NCBI GenBank assembly: GCA_943704495.1
Contig: CALSCR010000287.1
Span: 1 to 24,910 of the forward strand
From: Pigoraptor chileana
Taxonomy: Eukaryota > Opisthokonta > Filasterea
Direction of reading: 5' to 3'
Length of the DNA stretch: 24,910 nt
Below are positions 1-11,889 of the stretch, one piece after another. The notes beneath the pieces are model-generated. The model had not been told where the DNA came from. It worked only from the letters and a program-made list of their open reading frames with translations, and did no database searches. How positions within the stretch are numbered: the first letter of the stretch is position 1; each line of letters begins with the position of its first letter. The translations under genes and the position numbers were made by a program.

Positions 1-75
<75 letters not shown>
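1..75. repeat. (TG)n microsatellite
   Basis: An uninterrupted TG dinucleotide run of about 75 bases begins at the window edge, so its true left end is outside. It has no coding capacity and matches the dinucleotide runs found in introns and spacers elsewhere in this window. Confidence 0.97.
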
Positions 76-76
<1 letters not shown>

Positions 77-983
77 CAGTAATGTCTGCGGTGCATTCCC
101 TTAGATCAGTAGGCCGCAACTACCACCGCACTTTGACCCGGTCCATTTAATTTGAAATATATCACTATCTGGCCCGAATAACGGCAGTTACTCCAATGGT
201 CGTGCCACTGGCGAAATGCCCGCGCATTCACCACTGATTCAAATGATGTGACAATCAACTATGAACACGGACCAGCCAGTGCGCCGAGCCCTTTGCCGGT
301 CAATGCCGCCGATTCACGGAAGGGTCAACTCCACCGAATGGGTTTATGAAAGGAGAGTGCAATTGCGTTGCATACTGAAGGTAAGCTGTGATGAAGGGAC
401 CAGCTGCTTCACTGTCTCTCAGGTTTCAGCCGGCCGTATACTGACATCCAGCGGCCAACGCCGCCGCCGGGCTGGCCCGCCGACTGAGGCTGAACTGGCG
501 GCAGTGGTACACTGAGCTGCGCCAGCGAAGTGCGAGGCAGTCGAAGTGGTAAGTGGGCAGCATGGCCGGCACGAGCTGAGATTACGAATCCCTGCGCGCA
601 TCGGAGGTTCATCAGGTTGTCGGACTGCTAATGTCGTCATTTTGAAGTGACGTCATTGGCCACACGTTTCACGCGGCCGCTGGCAGTAGTTTGGTGGTCA
701 GTGAGTTTGCGCCAGGGTCCTAAAATGGTACCCGGTGCGGACGGTTCTTGAAGGACTCAATTATAAGCATTCCATTATAACGGAGAAGAATAGAGTGTGG
801 AGAGTTGGAGCTGAAAGGCAGAAAGAAGCACAATTCGCATACAATGCAGACCTTCCATCTACCGTTGAGTGAATATTGGCGCTCGTAAGCCATACCGTAT
901 ACATACTGCTCTGCACAAGCACACAATATCGGCGTGGTTTCCGGCTGGAGGTTATCTGTGGCGCATATATCGCACCCTTGCCG
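76..983. other. Upstream spacer of the TPR gene
   Basis: No supported gene. An 84-codon open frame at 261-515 (+) and a 73-codon frame at 419-640 (-) have no recognisable domain and overlap each other. The only regulatory-looking site is a palindromic TGACGTCA next to an inverted CCAAT box at 648-659. The remainder probably holds the promoter and 5' UTR of the TPR gene. Confidence 0.5.
648..659 (+). promoter_or_regulatory. CRE-like TGACGTCA joined to inverted CCAAT box
   Basis: TGACGTCA (648-655) is the full palindromic site bound by CREB/ATF-type bZIP factors. It runs directly into ATTGG (655-659), the reverse of CCAAT, the NF-Y/HAP complex site. The pair lies about 330 bases upstream of the ATG at 984. 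Function as a promoter element is inferred from position only. Confidence 0.4.
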
Positions 984-2879
984 ATGGCCTCTGCGACAGC
1001 AGCGCCAGCGGCGGGTGGCCATCATTCGGGCGCGGACTCGGCTCATCGAAATGCGATGGGCACTGCCCAGCCCAACAATAGCAATCCGACGCACACCAAC
1101 ACCAGCAATAGCAACAGCAGCAGCAATTCAAACAGTACCGCAACTATTAATGCAGCAGGCGGAGGTGGGACTGGGGCTAATGGGCCAAAGCTGGCATCAC
1201 AGGCGCGCGCACTAATCGCAGCAGGCAGACTCGACGATGCACTGCGCATGTGCAATATTGCGGTAGACGCCTCGCGGGACAGCGCCCATGACCCTGAAGG
1301 AAAATCACGGGGCGGCCTGGATGCTGATGGCTCCGCAGTGTTATTGTGCGACTGTGCCGCTGCAATGCAGATGGCCGGTCGCCCTGTTGATGCCCTGGCA
1401 TGCGTGAGGCGGGCTATCGAGTTTCAGCCGACGGCACACGCAAGATCGCGCGCTTGCGTCCTCCTGGATGCCATCACAGGCGCAACGGATCCCCACGCAG
1501 CTCAGTCCATGTCCATGCGCGAGCTCGCCAACCGGCGGGCCGATGCGCACGCCGCCAAGGAGGAGGGAAATCGTCTGTACCGCGTTGGCCGGCTGGAGGA
1601 GGCAATCGACTGGTACACATATGCCATCGACTTGGACGGAATCGACGTGACATTCTACACCAATCGCGCCGCTGCATATCTGGAGCGCGGCCTCTTTTAT
1701 GCGTCTGTTGTTGATTGCCGAAAGGCGCTACAGTTGGCTGAGTTGCGATATCCGGGCACGTCGCCCGCTGTGCTCGCCAAGGCCCATTCCCGCATGGCAA
1801 CTGGACTCGCGCGACTTGGGCGCACAGCGGAGGCCGTGGCATCGTACCGTGCGTCGCTTGCCGTTGCTGACAACGAGGATGTGCGGCGGCGACTGACGGC
1901 GGCACTCGCATCGACGCCGAATACGCCGTGGGGTGAGGTGCCCCATGAGGGTGAGGGGGCGTCGTCGGGTAAGGACGCCGTGCTGATGCGCGCTGCTGCG
2001 GCAATGGATGGCCAGGAGGAGCGTGCGACTGGCGATCTCCTTTTCAAGGTGGGGACTTTCTCGCGTAGTATGATTGTGCACATTTGAGGGCTAAAATGCT
2101 GCTTGGCGGCGTTTTGTGTTGGTTTGCAGGATATTGTGTTGGTTTCTGTGGTGTTACAGGATATGATGTGCTTATGTTCATCCATCCTCTCATTTGCTCC
2201 CCTATGACAGGAGGGGAAATATGAAGATGCGATCCGCCACTATGACGTTGCACTGCGGCGGGACATGCATGGCGCAATATCGGACAGACACCTCGTGCAT
2301 GTGTGCCGCGCCCTCGCCTTCTCAGCCGTTGGTCGCCGCACCGACGCGATGGATGCGTGCGACGCTGCGATTGCGGCGGACCCAGGACAGCCCGAGGGCT
2401 ACCTAGTGAAGAGCGATCTTCTGGCGTCCGCAAAGCCCGGTGGCGGGCGTGCTGCGCTGCAGGTGCTGCTGGGTGTGTACTCTGTGTGGCCGACGGAGCT
2501 GACCGACCACCTCGCGCGCCGGATGCGCCACGCCCTGGTCACGTGCCTGAGGCAGGACCGCGAGCTCATGCAGACCGACACGCCCCAGGCACACGCCCGT
2601 CTGGCACGTGACTGGGCGCACGCACGCTCTTTGCGCCAGATCAAGGAGGTCCAAACAGCGGCGCGGGATCCGCGGATACTCGCCCTTGCAATACGGCTGG
2701 TGCGCTCCGACGCCGTTGCTGTGATCGAGTCACTGGGCGACGACATGTGCGACATCATTGCGCTGCTGTGCCGCCTGTGTATCGCCAAGTACATCAGCCT
2801 CTTTCCAACCACAAAGGACAATCGCGTCCTGTTTGTCGACGGGATAATGACGTGGCGGTTGCAGACCACAAACCTCTGA
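984..2879 (+). CDS. TPR-repeat protein (co-chaperone-like), 2 exons
   Basis: Exons 984-2048 and 2211-2879 (577 aa), joined by a 162-nt phase-0 intron (GTGGGG donor, TGACAG acceptor). The join restores an unbroken TPR helix pair, LLFK then EGKYEDAIRHYDVAL. The open frame extends upstream only through non-ATG codons, so the ATG at 984 (CCGATGG) is chosen. Residues 30-68 are Asn/Ser/Gly-rich. A first TPR lies near 70-100. A strong TPR pair starts near 192 (KEEGNRLYRVGRLEEAI, then a YTNRAAAYLERG helix), and another spans the exon junction near 345-420. The closest resemblance is to STI1 and DNAJC7-type TPR blocks, which bind the C-terminal tails of Hsp70/Hsp90. No J domain is visible after the repeats. 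The last 150 residues are not recognised. There is no signal peptide or membrane helix, so it is probably cytosolic. The TPR assignment is firm; the Hsp partner is inference. Confidence 0.85.
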
Positions 2880-3322
2880 AATCAATCGTTGCAACGAGTT
2901 GTCGCCACACTCTGTCTCTGTCTTTGTATCCCTCCTTTCATGTATTATTTGGGCGCGTGCGCGTGTGCAATGTCTTGCGTGTACACTTTGTCTCTTTCAC
3001 ACAATTCAGTGCCTGAACTGCAGCTAATGCTGTTACAAATTAACGATACCTCTAATCTGCCACACCAAATGGAATCGCAATTTGTGATTTCATTCACAGT
3101 AATAGGTTAGCCTAACCCTAGCCTGATACAATTGTCATCCGGGGCTCCTGTGATCGTGTGATGCCGTGTCATAGGATGTGTGGGCGTGGAATTCGGCGTG
3201 CGCAGGCATCAGTGGCATCTCTTTGCCCCTGTGCAAATCATACGTAGTAAACGAGGGTATTCAAGAACAAATTTAAGCACGCATCGAGCGCACTGTCTTC
3301 CGTCACAATACTCTCTGTAAAC
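2880..3322. other. Spacer between TPR and HADH genes
   Basis: No gene seen. The stretch follows the TPR stop and leads into the dehydrogenase start. It should hold the TPR 3' UTR and the HADH promoter. A telomere-like CCTAACCCTA occurs once at 3111-3120, beside an inverted GGTTAG, but is not repeated. Confidence 0.5.
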
Positions 3323-4920
3323 ATGGCATCTCTGCTCAACCTTGCGCGTGTGGCGGCGCTGTCTCCCGCTGTCGCCCGCGCGTTCAGCACTTCCGGCGCC
3401 GCCGCGGCCCCCATCAAGCACGTGACTGTGTTTGGCGGTGGTCTCATGGGTGCGGGCATCGTGCAGGTCTCGGCCGTCTCCGGCCACCACGTGACCTTGG
3501 TCGACGTCACCGAAGCTGCCGTCCAGCGTGGCAAGGCACAGCTCGAGGGGGATCTGAAGCGTGCTGCCAAGAAGGCTTCCGGCGGCGACGAGGCAAAAGC
3601 TGCAGCCTTCGTCAAGGACGCATTCTCGCGCATTTCGTTCAGCACTGACGGCGAGGCGGCGGTTAAGCAGACGGATCTGGTCGTGGAGGCCATCGTCGAG
3701 AACCTCGAGGTGAAGCGGCAGCTCTTTGCGCGGCTGGACAAGGCCGCACCCGCCCACACCATCTTTGCATCGAACACGTCGTCCCTCCCTATCCAGGACA
3801 TGGCTTCAGCGACCAAGCGCGAAGACCGGTGCGTGGGCATTCCATCTTCGTGGGAGTTGATGGTCTATGCTGTAGCTGTCGTGCCTGTTGTTGGTGGAAC
3901 CCTCGCGTGCATGATGCCCGCACATGGCAATCCTATTCTCCTTTCCCTAACCAATATTCACACTCAAGCAACCGTGTACAAACATCCCACTCTGGCATTC
4001 AAAGTGTAGTTTGGTGTGGCTGGGCACAGTTTGTAACTATCTGGCAGTCTTTTGCTCATACTCACGCCAATGTGCAATGGTCAATTTTTTCTGAGCAGGT
4101 TCGGTGGTCTCCATTTTTTCAACCCTGTGCCTGTGATGCAGCTGGTGGAGGTCGTCAAGGCAACAAAGACAAGCGACGCGACCTTCAAGTCCCTCATGGA
4201 TTTCGGCACTGCCGTCGGAAAGAAGTCGGTTGCGTGCAAGGACACGCCAGGATTCATTGTCAACCGGTGCGTCGGTGCTTTGCTTGGCAAACATCTTGCG
4301 GTGTGAGAGAGCTTTACTGGCTATTGTTCGGCTCCACAATCGTTTGTTTGTTTGTTTGTTTGTGGCTGATGATAATCTAACGTCGGCTGTGTCTGATTCG
4401 ACACACAACGCGCTCGCAGCCTTCTCGTCCCGTACATGATGGAGGCCATCCGCATGTTTGAGCGCGGCGATGCATCCACGGAGGACATCGACGCCGGCAT
4501 GAAGCTGGGTGCCGGATACCCCATGGGCCCATTCGAGCTCCTTGATTACGTGCGTACTGGCGCATTGTCTGCTGTCGCGTGTGTGGGGGCTGTGATTTGG
4601 CTGTATGGGAGGGGGTTGACGGTGTGAGTCTGTGCCTCTGTGTACCGCGTTGCGAATCTTATCGGCATTTGGCATTCTATTGTGTGCGGGTGTTGTGGTG
4701 CTGACGTGTCATGTCTCGGGCTGGCTGTGCTGCCTCGGCCAATGGTGTGGTGTGTGCGCAGGTCGGGCTGGACACGTGCAAGTTCATTGTCGACGGATGG
4801 GCAAAGTCGTACCCCAACGAGCCTGCATTCAAGCCGTCGCCGCTGCTCAGCAAGCTCGTCGCCGACGGCAAATTCGGGCGCAAGTCCGGCGAGGGCTTTT
4901 ACAAGTACTCGAAGAAGTAA
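3323..4920 (+). CDS. HADH: Mitochondrial 3-hydroxyacyl-CoA dehydrogenase, 4 exons
   Basis: Exons 3323-3828, 4099-4266, 4420-4549 and 4762-4920 give 320 aa, close to the human enzyme. All three introns begin GTGCGT. The enzyme oxidises L-3-hydroxyacyl-CoA to 3-ketoacyl-CoA with NAD+, the third step of beta-oxidation. Residues 1-25 ([20 protein letters not shown], then FSTS) form a typical mitochondrial presequence. The NAD-binding Rossmann turn is GGGLMG at 38-43. Equivalents of the human active-site Ser137, His158, Glu170 and Asn208 are Ser153, His174 (LHFFNPVP), Glu186 and Asn224 (GFIVNR), at the same spacings. The C-terminal dimerisation domain is complete, ending GFYKYSKK. The ATG has a good context (AAACATGG). 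An ATTAAA at 4936-4941, just after the stop, may serve as poly(A) signal. The gene is tail-to-tail with the RNF220-like gene. Confidence 0.96.
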
Positions 4921-5269
4921 GCTGGTCCCGTGCACATTAAAACTGCAGACAGACACGCAATCCCGCCACGGCAGTCAATATTCGAGGCGCGCTACTTAAG
5001 TGTGGTTGGCGTCGCCCACTCAGCACTGCGCCTACCCATCCCTCCACTGCTGGCTCTGACGGAGAAATCGGGCCATCCGCGCACCTTCCTTGCATGCCCC
5101 TGGTACTGCGTGCACTGTCCCTTTTACTGGTACATCGGTGCCCTTGCGATGACGCGCCGCCTTGAACATTGGGCCCATCCCACCTTACTAAGTGGGCAGT
5201 CTACAGCTTAGTATACGAAACCCTGACGCAATAGTGCAGGCCACGAAGTAAGTTTGACCGCAGCACACA
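4921..5269. other. Convergent spacer, HADH and RNF220-like 3' ends
   Basis: The 349 bases between two converging stop codons show no gene. ATTAAA at 4936-4941 is a plausible poly(A) signal for HADH. No clear signal was picked out for the opposing gene. Confidence 0.5.
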
Positions 5270-6607
5270 TTACAGATATATTTTTCGCAAGTCGGGCGGG
5301 GCTGTGATAGTGTTGCACTGGGGACAGAGCCGTTTGACTCCAAGCGTCTGCAGCCAGCACCGCTCGCAGTGCACGTGCCAGCACAGCACCGACACGAGTG
5401 GCTGCGTGTACCGTTCCATGCATATTAAACACCTCGGAGTCCCCTGTCCGGGTGACATGGACGCCCCTTCAAGCTCGCGTATTCGCGATTTCAGACTCGC
5501 AATTACCACCGCCGCACTTGATCCCGTCGACGCCATTGCCCCACCGTCCAATTCAGGCGCGGACTCTCTCTCCGGCGCGACGGGTGGCAGCGGCGCAACT
5601 GCTCCATCCTCCGCCGTCTCCAGGCGCACTATCGCGCTTTCTCCGTACTGAGCTTCGCCATACTGCGCCGTGGAGTCGTCATCCACGTCGATGTCTGCCT
5701 CTTCGTCGCTGTCCACACGCGGTCGCTTTGCGCCACTTTTCAGCGACGAACTGCCGCTGCTGTGCACGCCCGCAGCCGCATTCGCAAGGCCCCCAACAAC
5801 CAGCGTGGAGGCGCGCACACGAGTCTGCCCCGCCCATGTGTACACCTCATACGGCCGCTCCCCATCGTCCATTCCAGGCGTGCCGGACGCCGCTCCCGCC
5901 GCTGCGACAGCCCCCCCGGCAAGTGCCGCACTTCCGTTCCCAGCGTCACTGCGGGCAACGGATGACGCACCGCCGTTAGCCAAGCACCCGTCAATGTGCG
6001 CGTTGATGTCAGCCTCATCCCCCCGCATTATGTCCGCGCATATCGGGCAGCGCGGCACGACCTCATTACCCATCGCATCCGCATCCGCCCACGCACTACT
6101 AGGTGCCGATCGTCGCCGCCGTCCCGCCGGTCCACCGCTCCCGCGAGCGTCCGTGCGCTCTCGTCTGTTTCTGCGCACGCGTCGGAGGACCTCCTGGCCC
6201 TTGGCAAGACTGGGGCTGACAGTCCCCGCGCTGCCGTCTGCGATCGCCATCTGCGCATCAAACTCTTCGTCGGGCTTATCACGCACACGCAGTCCGTTGC
6301 TCCTTAGTTGAAGCGCTTGCGAGTGCACCAGTCGGCGCGCGTGCAATGCAGCGCCACGCTTGCCAACAGCGAGGCTGGCGTCCGCCCCATTCCGTGCGAG
6401 GGCGACCGCAGCCGCGGGATCACGCAAGCGCACAAGTTCTGCATTGTAGTGCGCCTTTGCGTCTTCGATCTTTACGGATGCGGTGCACAGCGGGCACAGT
6501 ACATACCCAGGCCTTGCGGTCGGGCCGGCGTTCCGTCGGGATGCCGGCTCAACTGCTCCATGCGAGTGCCCGTGGCCAGCTGTGTGTGGCGATGGCGTGG
6601 CATCCAT
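5270..6607 (-). CDS. RNF220: RNF220-like RING E3 ubiquitin ligase, intronless
   Basis: Single exon, 445 aa. The open frame continues 21 codons upstream without another ATG, and ATG at 6607 has a strong context (GCGATGG). The C-terminus carries a RING finger at 393-431 (CLICMERY, CWHVHCERCW, LCPQC) followed by a tail ending DLRKIYL. This RING plus tail is the hallmark of RNF220, which transfers ubiquitin and, in animals, acts on Sin3B and beta-catenin signalling. Two further zinc-finger-like motifs are visible: CPLC with His53 (38-53), and CPICADIMRGDEADINAHID with a closing Cys (187-209), as in the family's middle region. A basic stretch at 141-151 (LRRVRRNRRER) and a DEEADIDVDDD acidic run suggest nuclear location. 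It is shorter than the human protein (566 aa) through reduced linkers. It is head-to-head with the WOPR gene. Confidence 0.93.
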   Translation of the reverse strand: MDATPSPHTAGHGHSHGAVEPASRRNAGPTARPGYVLCPLCTASVKIEDAKAHYNAELVRLRDPAAAVALARNGADASLAVGKRGAALHARRLVHSQALQLRSNGLRVRDKPDEEFDAQMAIADGSAGTVSPSLAKGQEVLRRVRRNRRERTDARGSGGPAGRRRRSAPSSAWADADAMGNEVVPRCPICADIMRGDEADINAHIDGCLANGGASSVARSDAGNGSAALAGGAVAAAGAASGTPGMDDGERPYEVYTWAGQTRVRASTLVVGGLANAAAGVHSSGSSSLKSGAKRPRVDSDEEADIDVDDDSTAQYGEAQYGESAIVRLETAEDGAVAPLPPVAPERESAPELDGGAMASTGSSAAVVIASLKSRIRELEGASMSPGQGTPRCLICMERYTQPLVSVLCWHVHCERCWLQTLGVKRLCPQCNTITAPPDLRKIYL

Positions 6608-6742
6608 CGCCACCGGGTAAGCAAACAGTATGCGCCTGTCGCTCACTGTGAGAGGCAGTGCGAAAGACAAGTCGGAGGGAGCTGTGCCTTCAGCATGTGT
6701 TACGACACAAGCGATTCAATAGAAAAAAAATCGGCCCTATCG

Positions 6743-6760
6743 TATCGATTATAATCGATA
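6743..6760. promoter_or_regulatory. 18-bp perfect palindrome in divergent promoter
   Basis: TATCGATTATAATCGATA reads identically on both strands. It sits about 136 bases upstream of the RNF220-like ATG, in an AT-rich patch of an otherwise GC-rich region. A perfect dyad in a promoter suggests a dimeric DNA-binding site. The factor is unknown, and the role is inferred from symmetry and position only. Confidence 0.35.
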
Positions 6761-7396
6761 AATAAGTTTCGACAACTAATTAATCGAGCTGCAAAGGCGA
6801 CACTAACGAAAAGGCGATACTTATAACCCCACATGAGGAAAAATATGATGGATGCCGAATCCGTTGCACTGGTTTGTTGCACGAGCGCTGGCATGTCAGC
6901 ACCGAAATGCGTGCGAGATGTCGCATAAATTGTACTGCATCATTTGCGAGATCTCGGTTATTATTTTTATTTTGCGGTCCCTTTTGACACTTCACTGATA
7001 TTCCGCGAACTGATGTCAAAGCCAACAGCAATTGCTGACTAATGGGTTGCAAGAGGCTTCATGGCACGCACAAAGGCATGCTCTCATACTCCGCCACAGG
7101 CATGCTCATACTCCGCACATAAAAGTGAACAAACCCCTAGCATTCAGTGTCGACACTCCTTATCGAATGAGCATACTTTTGGCGGTCTCTCATATGGATA
7201 CGAACGAACGTCGGATTGGGGCGCATTCATCCGTAATTGTGACATTTGTTCGTGCGACAAACGCGAGCTAACCCGCCTTGTGGCTTTCTGCTGAGTCCTG
7301 GGCGTTAGCGTGGCACAGAAAAACACACCGGTTCTCATTGGCAGCATTCAATTGTCGGTACAGAGACAGGAACTTGGCGATTATTTCGTTGTTTGT

Positions 7397-7446
7397 GAGT
7401 CCATGGGCACAGCGCCCAAGACACTGACTTGAATCACACATCCTAC
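7397..7446 (+). repeat. Dispersed repeat, upstream copy
   Basis: This copy matches the copy at 8399-8444 in 42 of 46 aligned bases and carries the shared core GACACTGACTTG. It lies 115 bases upstream of the WOPR start codon in the same orientation as the gene. It overlaps a GTGAGT at 7395-7400. A 5' UTR intron from there to the AG at 7494-7495 is possible but unproven. Confidence 0.75.
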
Positions 7447-7559
7447 TGGAGGTGTGGTGGGGTCGGCGTCGCGCCGCGGCGTATTCTGCTATCAGCTGTT
7501 GCCTCAATTGAATTGGTGCGGGGCGTCATTCGCGCCGACACGTGCGTTGGTCTGCCCAC

Positions 7560-10500
7560 ATGGCCACTCACAATGGGCATCAACTGCCAAACAGTCACGT
7601 GTCATTCCTGGGATACGTCAGGAATGAGGAGACGGCCTTCAAGTGGGTTGCGCCTCACCCACACCTGCAGCTGTATGGCGAGTTTGTCCATCTTGCTTAT
7701 AGCCTGATGTCGCATGTCGCCGTGCATGTGCGTGTTTCCACACTTTGCATGTCTGTCCGTGTCTGATCTCTCCTGCCTTCCCCGCAGGGTCTTTGCTGAG
7801 GCGCGCAAGGGGGGCTGCCGGCTGGTGACATACCGTCTGCGCGACGTGCTGTTCGGCCCGGGCGAGGGCTACGTTTACGACTCGTCGTCCAGTGAAATTC
7901 AGCGGTGGACAGACCCGTACGACTGGGGCGAGACGCATCACACCGACAGCCGCTATCTGCTGTTCTATCGGCAGGCGAATGTCGTCGTAGATCCGCTGAC
8001 GGGCGCAAAGCGGAAGGTTGAGCGGGAAACGGGACTGCGCAAGAAGATCATGGCTGATCCCCACAGCAACCTCAGGCTTATCAACTACTACACGGACAGG
8101 TGTGTGGGTGTCTTTTTATTTGCGTGCCATGTCTGCCCCTCGAGTGTGTACTTTGGCTTTGGAGCGAAATGTGCGTGTATGTTTGTGTTCGTGTCGTTGC
8201 ATGGGGAGTTCGGGAGTTGCACCGGTCGCTTATTCGCATGTAGTCACGTGGCATTACGCCTTAGCGTTGTTCGGATGTGCGTTTGCATATGCATGTGGCC
8301 GTCCGCGCGTAATCGCTCTCATCCGTGGGCACAGTCCCTAAGACACTGACTTGGCATCCCGCATATCTTGCGTTTGTCTCTCTTTCTTTCTGTCTGTGGA
8401 GTCCATGGGCACAGCGCCTATGACACTGACTTGAATCCTACATCTTTCTTTCTGTCGGTTCAGCTACGTTGCATCCAATGGCAATGACGATATATACTTT
8501 GTGCCGCCAAGCCAAGCCGCCCAACGGTCAGTTGATAGCCATAGAAATTGTGTATAGTGGTGCTAATTTGCCGCTTCAGTCGCACATATTCAACGATCCT
8601 GTCTCATCTGCGTGCCATACACTAAACCATGTATGCATGTGTGTCTGTGTCTGTGTCTGTGTCTGTGTCTGTGTCTGTGTATGTCCGTGTGCGTTGTTAT
8701 GTCTCGCTACAGCCACGGCAATGCAAAGGAAATGCTTGCGACGCGGCTATTGAAACGGCACAAGGACTCGTCCATGGCATCCCCCTCGCCCTCGCCCTCG
8801 CCCTCCATCTCCCCAATGACGCCAGTGTCAGTGCTCAACGGCGGGCCCCTGGACGACGGCCACCACCAGCCGCTCGTGCTGCAAAACGCCGACCTGCAGC
8901 GTCTGCAGCGCACAATTGCGATGACATATGCTCGGAATCCGAGTGCGGAGAACTGGACGCCTCAGGCAATGGCGCAAAGGATGGGTCCGCTAGAGGTACG
9001 TGAGTGCTGTGTGTGCATGCGCATGTGTGTGAGGTGTTCCATGCGCATATATATATATATATATGTGTGTGGGGGGGGGGGTGTGGGTGTGTGGGTGTAC
9101 ATGCGCATGTGAGTGTGTGTGGGTATGTGTGCATAGTTTTGGGGGGCACAAATGGGACATTATGGGTGATGGCAGAGATGAAATCTTTGGCTTGTGCGGA
9201 TACACACACACTCATGCATACGGACGCCCACACTCACGGACTGCTCCCAACCCCTACCCTCTTGTCGGGCAGACGGCGACTGTTCCTCGGCGAATGCAAG
9301 GCGCAAAGCGCATGCGAAGTCAGAGCGAGAGTGACCTTTCCAAGACGTTTGCACCCCCCATCAAGGTATGGCATGGTCTTTTGTCTGTCACCAACATTTT
9401 CTCTCTCGCTCTCTCACCCTCTGGTTCTGTAGGGGAGCTCATGGTCAAAGTGCTTTCGCAGTTGTATAATGCCTTGCTCTTTTCATTACTGTCGCTCTTG
9501 CACTGCCTCTGCTGCTTGCATCACGCATGCAGACGGAGAACACGTTTTCATGGCAGGATTTGGACGCTCAGGGGCTCATTGACTGGCATCAGGCTGCTCA
9601 GCTGCTCGCCCAAGGTGCGTGTGTGAGCTGCCGTGTACCTGTAGTCCCGCTCTGCACATCGGCTGTGTGTATAATGTGTGTGTATACTCTGTGTGTGTGC
9701 TGTGGGTGGGTGGGTGGATGCGTGGGTGAGTGGGTGTGCCACATTATGTGTCATATAGTTCATGCTGTGGTGTCCATGCCAGAAATGTTGCTTGTGTGTA
9801 CACTGCTAGGCTCGCAACATTGGCCCGTCACTCATAGCCTTCCACTTACCGCCGCCACTCGTGTCGGTGCGCTGTCAATGTGCTGTCCGCGTAGCCCCTG
9901 TATTGAACGCAACACGATCGCACAAGCTGATGGCCCCCACCCGCGGGAAGAGCTTTTACGTGGACGACAATCCGATGCATCCGCCCGCACAGCCGTCCCT
10001 TGGTCACGTGATGGGTGGTCCTGTGGGGCCGTCGATGCAGATGCACGCGCAACAACAACATCAGCAACACCAACAACAGCTTCAACACCAACAACAGTTT
10101 CAACAACAACAACAACAACAACAACAGCTTCATCAGCTCCAACAGCAGATGAATATGCAAATGCAACAACATCATGTCCAACCGTCCGCCGTGGATTACT
10201 CTGGCTGGGACCCGCTTGCTGGTGAGAAATGTCAACCCGATATGAAGTGCCATCGTTTTGTGTTTGTGTGTGTGTATGTTGTTTGCAAGCGCTTGTTTAT
10301 GTTTGAAATGCGTCTCCGATGTGGTGTGTGTCCTCGTTCACATAATGCATAAAAAGAGCGCTGCATAATGTGGATACTCACATACGCTTGCTGCATGGAC
10401 ACATTTATGCTTCCGCGCGCACAGAGCTGCACGCGGACACACAGCGCACTCACGTACCCAACCAGATGCTTGCTGGGCGCCACCGCAGCCGCAGCTGCAA

Positions 10501-11853
10501 CGACCTCACTGCAATGTTTTCCGTGGAAGATATTCGTGAGTGTGTTTTATCGTATGTTTGTTGCAATGTCGATGTCTGCGTATGGCATGGGCTGCTGCAG
10601 GAACGGTGTGTTGGTGCGCTGCGCTCTCTCGCGTGCTGTCTGGCTTGTGCGTGGGACCGTTTTGAGTCCAGTTGCTCACACACACGTCCACCCTGTGGTT
10701 TGCAGTTTCAAACCTGGCAGAGTCGCTCGTGACGCCCGACGGGACATTTGTTGGAGGTGCGAATGCCATTTGTTGGCGATGCTGTTGTTGCTTGTGTTGT
10801 TGCTGTCTTTATCCGCATTTTGTCATCTGCAACATCTGACAGCTGTCCATGCATGGCGCACTGAACTGCAATGTGGGGTCTCATTCTGTCTGTCACTACA
10901 ACAATTTGCATTTGCTGCTCGTGTAGATATTCCGTATGGAGCAGGGCATCTGGGTGGCGTGCAGCAGCACTCGCAGGGCGTCACAGATGGCCTCGCTGGG
11001 CAGGGGTACGCAGTGGGCGCCGGCGGAGGCTCACTGCCCATCGGCGGCTTTGATGATCCCATTCTGGCAGAGTTTCTAGCTCGTTCGGCGGTGAGTGCAC
11101 AGGGTGTCCACCAACAGCAGCAGTCATATGCCCCAATTGGCGGATCCCAGCACTTGTATCCGGAAATGGGCAACGACTCTTCTTTCGGGAATCTCCTTTT
11201 TGGTCAATCTGGAGCTGGCCTTGACCAAAGCGGGCTCGAGGGAGACATGTACAGTCTCGGCGGCGTGCCGAACTTCCAATACGGGCAATCATCGAGCGCG
11301 TCACAGCCGCAGCCAGATACCGGGTCCAAAAAGCGCACCTTTGCACGCGCGGCCCGGACGGTCACGTGCAGCGGAGACCTTGCGGCAGCGGTGTCGGCGC
11401 CCATGATGTCGACGCTTGATCCGCCCCACGCGCGTACCACGGTGCAGGCGGGTGGAGGGGCGCAGTTTTACGCCGGTGTCATTGGTGGGTTGCGTGTGAG
11501 GCAGCTGTGCGTTGATGTGCTGGGCTTCAGTGATTAGCAAGGAGCATGTAGTGCGGATTGTGGTGTCTGTCTTCCTTGCGGTTGTCGTGGATAGTGCATA
11601 ATCTGTTTCCAATTTTATCATGCTCTGTGTGCGTTTGTTGTTTGTTACGTTGACATGCGATGGCTGCACTGCGACTATGCAGATCCGTCTGGCCTGGGTG
11701 CCTTTGACGGCGACATTGACACGTGGGATGTGACGCACCGGATGAGCAGTCTCGAGCTGCTTGAGGGCATGGCGGGGAGTCATGGTATGCACGCACAACC
11801 GCAGCCGCACATAAGCCACCTTGCTGGATACAATAGGATCCAGCAGCAGCCGC

Positions 11854-11889
<36 letters not shown>

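Larger units (their letters stand above)
6608..7559. other. Divergent spacer between RNF220-like and WOPR genes
   Basis: About 950 bases separate two start codons on opposite strands, so both promoters should lie here. The stretch is AT-richer than its surroundings near 6720-6990. It holds an 18-bp perfect palindrome (6743-6760), a direct duplication of AGGCATGCTC...ATACTCCGC at about 7075-7120, and one copy of the GACACTGACTTG repeat (7397-7446). No supported coding region was found. Confidence 0.55.

Noticed and set aside
261-515. 84-codon plus-strand frame with an internal GTAAGC...CTCTCAG pair
   Set aside because: The implied intron (381-422) is only 42 nt, far shorter than any other here. 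There is no domain, and minus-strand frames of similar length overlap it.
3107-3122. Telomere-like GGTTAG/CCTAACCCTA
   Set aside because: Only about one and a half units, not tandem, and in the middle of a gene-dense stretch. Chance or degenerate sequence is more likely than an interstitial telomere.
4010-4035. TGGGCACAG in HADH intron 1, resembling the start of the dispersed repeat
   Set aside because: Only nine bases match and the GACACTGACTTG core is absent, so I did not count it as a copy.
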